This document shows, one piece after another, positions 37,801 through 46,800 of a DNA stretch of 64,000 nt. The stretch's first letter is position 1. The number at the start of each line of letters is the position of its first letter. The notes under the pieces were generated by a model. The model was not told where the DNA came from, did not search any database, and saw only the letters and a list, made by a program, of their open reading frames with translations. The DNA is from Siphonodentalium dalli (taxonomy: Eukaryota; Mollusca; Scaphopoda; Gadilida; Siphonodentaliidae): assembly GCA_032622095.1 (NCBI GenBank), contig CP136064.1, positions 48,988,073 through 49,052,072 on the forward strand, given 5' to 3'. The translations under genes and the position numbers were made by a program.

Positions 37801-40800
37801 TTTATATTATTTTTTATAACTGTTAAAAAATGTAAGAAAATATTATAAAAATTAATAAGAATGTAAGAAAAAATTATCAAAAATTATCAAAAATTATTAA
37901 AGAATGAACGTAAAAAATGATAAACATGTTTAAGAATATAAAAAAAATAGAATGTAAGAAAAAATGATAAAAAAAAGTATAATCTTTTAATGAATGTAAG
38001 AAAAAATGATTAAAAAAAATAATAAAAAATGGTAAAAAATTGTTACCTATGGTCGATTCGCATATATAAGAGAAATCATTGGCACAGGGTCTTTAATGTT
38101 GCGCCAGCGCAGCTCCTATGCAATCGTATCGCGTATGATTACAAAACTGCCTACTGCTTAAATTAGGAAATCAGTAGTTCTCCTATCAAATTTCAGACGA
38201 TGGTGGAACATGTCTGCCGCAAAATGTGAACAGCATGTTGGCTATATTAGCTAAGATCAACACTTCTACTTACACGTATCATCGCAAACGTGTTTGGCGA
38301 TCTTTCGTGTGCTATCTGTTAGCTCTCTGAAGTTCCTCATACGTATTGAACATTCTGGTCTCGTTGCTATGGATTCTAATTCGACGGGGTCCACCTGTCG
38401 ACCGATACCAACTGAGTACATGTGAATACCATTGTCTTTGGCTCTCTGGGCACTGGCCGCCGTCAGAATTTGCTGCTTTGATTGTCCGTCCGTCACGACC
38501 ATTGCGACATGCGGTACATTTGGTCGACCAAACTTCGCAAATTGCTCCACCATTGCCAGTATAGCTGCGCTGGTGTACGTTCCATCCCTTTCTTGTGGCG
38601 TTCCGGACAATGCGGTTTTTAATTCATACAATGTTGTTGTTGAGCCGAGTGGCACCTGGACGAGCACTGAACGAGAGTATACAATAACTCCAACACGAAC
38701 TCCACCGTGACCAGTCGAAAGACTTTCTACAACGTTGACAACAAACTCCAATTCCTGCATGAATTCGTCGGGCCCCATACTATCAGATGCATCGAGAACA
38801 AATATAATGTCCAGCACTTTCCAACAAACTGAAACGAGACAATTGACATAGTTTGCATGGTAAACTACTACCAAAATAAAGAACCAAACATGTTTTGGTT
38901 CTTCGAAGAACCAAATTAAAGAACCGAATCAAGTAGGAAACAGACATTCTGGTTCCACATGGAACAAAACTTGTTTGTATTTTTTGTCCTGAGGGGAGAA
39001 CTTTTTGGTTCTCTATTTGGTTCCCAGAGCAGGCAACCAAATAGTTACGTTGGGTTCCCCATTTGTTTCATTAAATGCCTAATAGGAAACGATTATAAGT
39101 ACTTGTGGATACAGTGCCTCGTGACACTATGTATGTTATAATCACGTTTGGTGTGTCTTTGTTTCTGAAAGTTCTATTACGTCGTAAATACGTTATACCG
39201 TTTAAAATTGATATCAAACGATGTTGGTTCACCGAAAAGACCCCGAAAATGTTCTGATCTCTGAAGAAAATATCGAATCATATTAATACAGTTATTGTTC
39301 CATACTTTTCCCCTTTGTGATATAAGCAATAAGTTACCCCCGTCAGTAATTAAATTATCCGAATCTATGAATATTACTCGAAACAGGCTATGGGCATTTG
39401 TACATTGTATTTCAAGGATCCCCGCTTAATTTAATGTTCAACATATCACACTAACCCCAAACGCGTGGAGATATTGTTAAATGTTAGTCTATATGCCATT
39501 TAAGCTAGGCCTGTTCGCACACAAACCTTGAATTCGGAGGGTTCTTAGAAGAACCAAACTTAGGATTTGGTTACATATGGAACCAAAGCAGTGTGGACCC
39601 TAAATGTATGGTTCTATATTGGTATTTTGTTCACCTGCATGGGAACCAAATTGGGAGCTGTTTTCTTAGAGTGTATGATTATGATTGTTATGATTAGTTT
39701 GCACTTAATTGTATTGTTATCATGTCATAGTCAATGGTTGGCTCTGCGATTGCACGCAAATTTCGCGTGCCCATATATACTTGGTTAATTGAAATCGTAA
39801 CTACGAATATGGCAACACGACAACTGTAGAAAGAACACAATTCTAGTGACGTAGTACCCTATTCGCAATTCTTATCAGTAGTAGTGCATGGTGCGAAAGG
39901 TGCCAAATAAGGTTATGTTCACACAGATGGCAAAATTACCTTGGACATCTTCATGCTATATTTCAAACCATTTTGGGCGAAAAACTTCGGTGGTTGCACA
40001 ATTGATTCTTTCCAGCTAAAGGCAATTGGGGGGGGGGGCAATTGCCAGTCTAAGTTATCTATAGACCGGTGTGATTACGTGCCGTAAACTTTCTATTGTC
40101 CGAACCGCGGATAACGCGATGTGACTTAATCTGGGAAATGCCTACACGCTCCCTGGATAATGACATTTCGACGAAACTACGATATATTCAGTATAATTGT
40201 ATGAATCTGAGTGTATGTTTACTCAGACTTTGCAAACGCCAGTTGTAGAATGTACATGTCGGAACAAGACATGTCACTGCTCGTGTAGTAATGGGTTGTA
40301 CACATGTATTGTATAAGTAGTCCATCGTTCAGATCCTACCAAAGTATAGCCATCTCGCTAAGACTTACCAGAAGAAAAAACCAAACAGTTTCCATGGGAG
40401 TGCATGTGTGGACGCAGCCTAAAAGGGAATTACGCGGAAATAGATTTCTGGCGAGGCCCATACTTCATCGGAAATGAAAGCTCGTATATCTTCAATGTAA
40501 TGTAGGTAATGTCCAGCGAAATGGATGGTACGAGCGTAACATCTCAAACGTTAGTGACTGTCATATATCTAAGGATGACTCATCTGCGCCCCAGGTCAGA
40601 TGACTAGATGACCGTTTTCGACAATGTTGTTATAATCTCCTCGATGCTGACAATACCGCTATAGTCCTTTACAGATGGATTATGTCTTCCTAAATATGTC
40701 TATATATTTTCCGGGGTATAAATTAATAAGACAAGTCGAATACACCTGCCCGGAAACGCTTCTATCAATTAATATTGATTTTATATCTATATTTTCTTAT

Positions 40801-43800
40801 ATAATACGATAATCAATTGGGACATTTTTTTCTTTAGTATTTCTGGAACAGACCGTTATGAAACTGTCAGGCGATCTCAGATAGAGTTCTCCCGCTTACT
40901 ACGGTACAACGGTTCGCGAACCGTAAAATATTCCAAATTGATTGTATGAATTACACCAGAAAATTTGAAATAAAATCAATATTAATAGATAGAAGCGTTT
41001 TCGGACAAGGTTTCGATTCATATTTATTATTTTATACAGAGGAATTTGACAGCAAATTATATAAAACTTGTTATAGGAAGAGATAGACCAACTTTAACAA
41101 CGAATATAGTTAGTCTTACAAGAGGGTACAACATGCACACACATGCTTTTGAATTTTGATCCATGTTTTCTTGAATCTGACATTAATCGTTTCTATATTA
41201 AATATAGTTCCCTTAGGAAATGTTCCGACAATAAGTTCAACATATGACCCAAGTTGAACTTATTATCTGAACATGTCCCGCCAATGAATATGAATCATTG
41301 TGCTTTTGTATTATCTTTTTTTGTTCTGTCTGCCGTCTGCTTTTATTACCCCTCCAAGTGAATAGTAGACAATTTAAATTATTACTTTCATAACTGCATT
41401 CATTCAGTATATAGAGGGTTAAGTAGCAGATTAGTACATGGCACTGCTTATTTCGTAATTTTTTATAACTCGATTCTCTTGATTCGAATTTCCCATTTGA
41501 AACAGCTCGTATAATTTAATTATGAATTTGTTTTTACCATATTCCTTGCAATATATGAAAATAACAAAAGGACCATTTTAGACAAAATCTGTAATATTTA
41601 GTTTTTAAATTTAATCAAGAGAAGTTTATCAGAGCATGTTGGTCCCTAATAGATGAGGTCAATTGGGCGATTTACCATTTACCATTTATCAGTTAACCAT
41701 TTACCCAACAAACCGGCCAAAAATTATGCCCTGTGCCAATGCATTCTCTTATATATGCGAGTCGACCATAGGTCGCCTCGCATATATAAGAGAATGCATT
41801 GGCCTAAAAAAAATCTTTTTTTAACACTTTTTACCATTTTTTCTTACATTCTTTAACAATTTTATAATTTCTAATGTGTTAAGCCAATGCATTCTCTTAT
41901 ATATGCGAGGCGACCTATGGTCGACTCGCATATATAAGAGAATGCATTGGCACATGGCCGTTCTGTTGGGTAAAGGGTTAAGACTGTATTTGTTATATTT
42001 TAGTTGCTAATGTTCAGCCTTATATAACGGTGCATTAGCGACTCTGTGATTGTTAGGATCATTGTCCTGGACGCATGTTTTCCGGAATAAGGAAAATCGA
42101 ATAAAATTCAGGTTGCTATGCGCATGAGACTCACCTGAAACTGGCGACGGCAGTACACTCCATCCAGTACCAGAAAGAAGGAGATCGGATCGTGATTGGC
42201 CGAGAGAAACCGGTGCATTGGGTACGTTGAGCCCGCGACTACCGAGAATGAGACCGGCTTGTTGTCCGAGTGTAGGCATGGATTGTAGGGAGAAACCAGT
42301 TTGTGTCGACAGCCGACGCGTCTGTAACACTTCTGTTGGTCCGGCTATAGGAATGGGATTGATTCCTGACACAACAGATCCCCCTGATGTCCCCTGTTGA
42401 GTCAAATAAGGCGGCATCCCCACTTGATTGGGAACAGCCTGGACGTCAGGTGGCGCTGCTATCCGCCCTGCAACCGAATTCACTTTGGAATGTCCCGGTC
42501 CTGTAATTTGTCCGGGATGTTGCGCGAAACTGTCTCGGAACTTGTAGGTCCGTAGGTTTGTATTTTTAATATCTGCTGCACTTTTATCTGTCGGTATTTG
42601 CTTAACAACGGACCCTGTCTTGCTGGTGGATCCAATCGGAATTGGACCCTTTCCCGCTGTGTTCGATTGTGGTGATTCGGGCTGCACAACACCTGCGGAA
42701 ATGGGAATCTTTCCGGCTGTGTTCGATGGTAATAGTCCTCCCTGTCCAGAACCAACGGGATATGCTCCACCAAATCCAGAACCAACGGGAAAGGGTATAC
42801 CCAGTCCATAACCAACGGGGAAAGGTCCACCCAGTCCAGGACCAACGGGTAGTGGTCCACCCTGTCCAGAACCAACGGGAAATGGTCCACCCGGTCCAGA
42901 ACCAACGGGTAATGGTTCACCCGGTCCAGAACCAATGGGAAATGGTCCACCCGGTCCAGAACCAACGGGAAATGGTCCACCCGGTCCAGAACCAATGGGA
43001 AATGGTCCACCCGGTCCAGAACCAATGGGTAATGGTCCACCAGGTCCAGAACCAATGGGTAATGGTCCACCAGGTCCAGAACCAATGGGAAATGGTCCAC
43101 CTGGTCCAGAACCAATGGGAAATGGTCCACCCGGTCCAGAACCAACAGGAAATGGTCCACCCGGTCCAGAACCAATGGGAAATGGTCCACCCGGTCCAGA
43201 ACCAATGGGTAATGGTCCACCAGGTCCAGAACCAATGGGTAATGGTCCACCAGGTCCAGAACCAATGGGTAATGGTCCACCTGGTAATGGGCCACCCAGT
43301 CCAAAACCAACGGATAATGTTCCGCCCTGTGCAAGTCCAACGGGAACTGGAATATTTGCAAATGTGTTCGATTTTCCTCGATTGACTTGTCCAGAACCAA
43401 CGGGGATTGGAATATTTGCACCTGTGTTCGATTTCCCTGGTCCTGTCTGTGTTGAACCAACGGGGACTGGAATATTTGCACCTGTGTTCGATAGTAATGA
43501 TCCGGTCTGGGAAGATCCTGAAACATGAAATTGTTTACATGTCACAACAATAGATAATTCGGTATGTTTATTTGCACAATTATCTATGCAAAATTAAAAA
43601 AAATTTCAACAAGCCAATGTTGTATTGGATAATGCACATAACTGATGAGTACTATGCATACAGTAGCAAATAAATTAATAATTTATATTGTATGAGCTTT
43701 TTAATTTTTCACGTGAAAGTGACTACACTATTGTGAACCACATACATACCTAAATATCATAAATATGCCAAAGACTCCAATATGTTTGTCGATACTGAGG

Positions 43801-46800
43801 GATATATTTCAGGTTTATGGGTGCATCTAAATTTGCTTTTGCACAAATTCACTCTCATTTTGATATTTAGCATGTGGAACCTTCATGAAATGAATGTAGT
43901 GTTACGTGTTTCATACAAGAATACTGCGAGGTGGTCTTTGAGGACACTAAATGTGCCCCATGCATCTGGACACTAAATCTGACCTGGTGATCACAGTTAG
44001 ATATATAGATGTATTTGCATTAACAAAATACCGAACAAAAGTATATTATTGCACATTTTTAGTTTAAAGATATCTATTTTTTTTTAATTTGATAACACTT
44101 TGTAAATGACACAAACATTTTTTTATACAGAAAATGGGATTGGAGGACAAGTGCTGTCTCACTTATGAGTACCTCCTCTCCATATTGCACATGATATGAG
44201 CAGCATGACATAGCTGATCGTCATCCTATTGCCCCTATACGTAAATTATGCAATATGGAAATATGTTGACGTATTTACAATTTTACAGACTATGTGATAT
44301 TTGGTTGGCCTGTTGGTGCTTAATTTTAATATTGTATATGGACATTTTAATCGAGAATGAATTGCATTTTGAACAATGTCCTATAATAGGCGAGTTGTTG
44401 ACGAATGAATGTATCCATAAAAGTGGGTTTGATGCGACATTCCTGCATCATAATTTCATCACACAAACATGAATATAAGGTGTTCATTATCAATAATGGA
44501 ATGTTCTATACTGGTATCAGGTATAGTCCAAAAATCTTCTAACAGCAATATAATAAGGACATTGCGTCGTTCACTTGTTCACGTTGTTTTGGTTGAATAT
44601 CTTGCAATGTGTAGCTAATACCAGGTATCAATGTTCCATGCATGTAATGACAAGTTTGCTAAAAACCTGTGCAAAATAGTATTACCTGCATGTGCTACAC
44701 CGAAATGCTCACAAACGCAAAAGTACCATACTAACATGTGTGTAACTGGGTAGAATCGTGACACTTACCTTTTACCCCAATGCTGATATGTGTTCTTGTG
44801 TTTGTTGGTTGACCGAGCCCGCTGGTAACAACCGGAATATTACTCCCGCGCTGAACAACGTTTGCCTGGGGCGCGTATTGCGCATTTGGTTGTGGGCCAT
44901 TCCAAAGAGCACTCCATGAACCATTCGCTCGAGTATCGGGTGGTCTTGGCATTCCTATAGTCTCGGGTATATTAGGTTGTTGTGGAGGAACATTCAGATT
45001 CTTTCTGGGATCGACTGCGGGGAGATTTTGAGTGTTAAGCTGCGTTTTAATAAAAGCTGTCTGCATATTGTTGCTGTTGGTGCCAGGGCCATCTCCCACG
45101 GGTTTGATGTCCGACGGGGCTGCTCCCATAATCTCAGCAATTTGTGACACAGAAAGCGATCCTATATTTGTCGTTAGCTTGTTATCAGGACGACCACCTT
45201 GATTCTTCGGCATTCGAACTATATTGACACCGACTCCACCTGTTGGTATTATTATCGTTCCAGTTCCCCCCTTCAGGGTCGTTTTCTGTGGGGTACCGGG
45301 GATACCAGATGGAATATCTGGAGTTGGTCCAGTTTGAATGCGATCTACATTTTGGATTGGTGGAATTTCCTTTGGTAGAGGAGGAAGAACCACTGGCGGT
45401 TTTCTACCATCGACGTTTCCAGTAGTGTCAGAAATAAGATAGCTGTTTGGTGGACTTCTGTGGAGTTCTGTGTATCCAATTGCACCGACAGACTGCTTAT
45501 TTGCTGATTGTTGTGCGTCTATTTTATTATTATTAGCAGTAATAGCCGCATGTGCGATAGAAATTTTTGCCTGATTTGTGCCAGATCCCACATTTGTTAA
45601 AATTGCTCCAAAAGCTCCACCCGTTGAAGCGAATGATGCATTCATTCCACTAACTGTGTTGCCTTGGTTACTTCTGACGTCTGTTAAGATGGCTTCAAAC
45701 ACCCCTCCTGGTATCATTCCACCGGTACTACTCCCCATCTGGCCTGACGTTATGACATTTTGTTTGCTTAAGTGTATTTGTCTATTTGCGACATCCAATC
45801 CGGAATTTGCGCCAGCCGTTTGAAGGTTTAGACTTCCGGTTCCAGATGCTTGCGTCTTTAGAATCACTGGATCCAATATTCCGGAAAACGGTATTCGGAG
45901 TGACTTCTTCGAACCTGCACCATACCACTTTATATGTTTGTTCGTGAATGCTGTCCCCAGTGTTCGTACTGAAATCGGAATGTCTTATTTGTATATATAT
46001 TTATAATAATCGAAACATTGGAGTTCGTTGTGAACTGTAACTATCATATGTAGTCTAATTTATTTATGAAACAAAGAAAAAATATAACCTCAATACCTGG
46101 ATACTGGCTGATGAGTAGTTACTTGGTTCACACTGATTGGTTCGAAAGGATTTTCAGCAAATGAGTTAAAAAACAACACTAAAATTACTTCTATCCTGTC
46201 ACTTGGAACTGCTTATAGTATCTGAACGAAAAATAAAAGAACCAGCATAGATATGGTCCAAAGATTACTTTAGACAATGTAAGTTACATGACTTATGAAA
46301 ATGTGTTAACGCATTGTGTGTATCAGTGAACCGGCAATTCCAAATCTATTGAGTAGGGCATTCAGTATGTTTCGTACTAAACATTCATGCTGAAAAGAAA
46401 TTACCGAAATTGTTCCTCGAACAGATGATATAGGTTACACACCAAACATGGCATTGTGTGGCGAAAATTTTAATCAGGAATCTCAATCGGTAAGGACATG
46501 TACGACAAAGACTACCAACAATGTGCGCCTATTCTCATCGTTGTTGAATACACACCTTGACAAACTGCGGTCTGGATCGACCCAGCATGTGAAAGCAACT
46601 CCCCGAACGATGGAGCAAGAAACACACTATCTCTGTTGGAAGCGATCGCAAACAGTTCAGCAGGAGCAACCTTACGACCGACACCAACGGCGAACATATG
46701 AATACCGAGCTTCTTGGCTATCTGTGCGTTTCTGGCAGTGATAATAGGCTGTTTCGACCGACCATCTGTGACAACAACGCCAACACGAGCAACATTATCT

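Noticed and set aside
42480-43528. Additional long open frames on both strands across the 30-bp repeats
   Set aside because: Stop-free only because of the repeat; they do not join neighbouring exons in phase.
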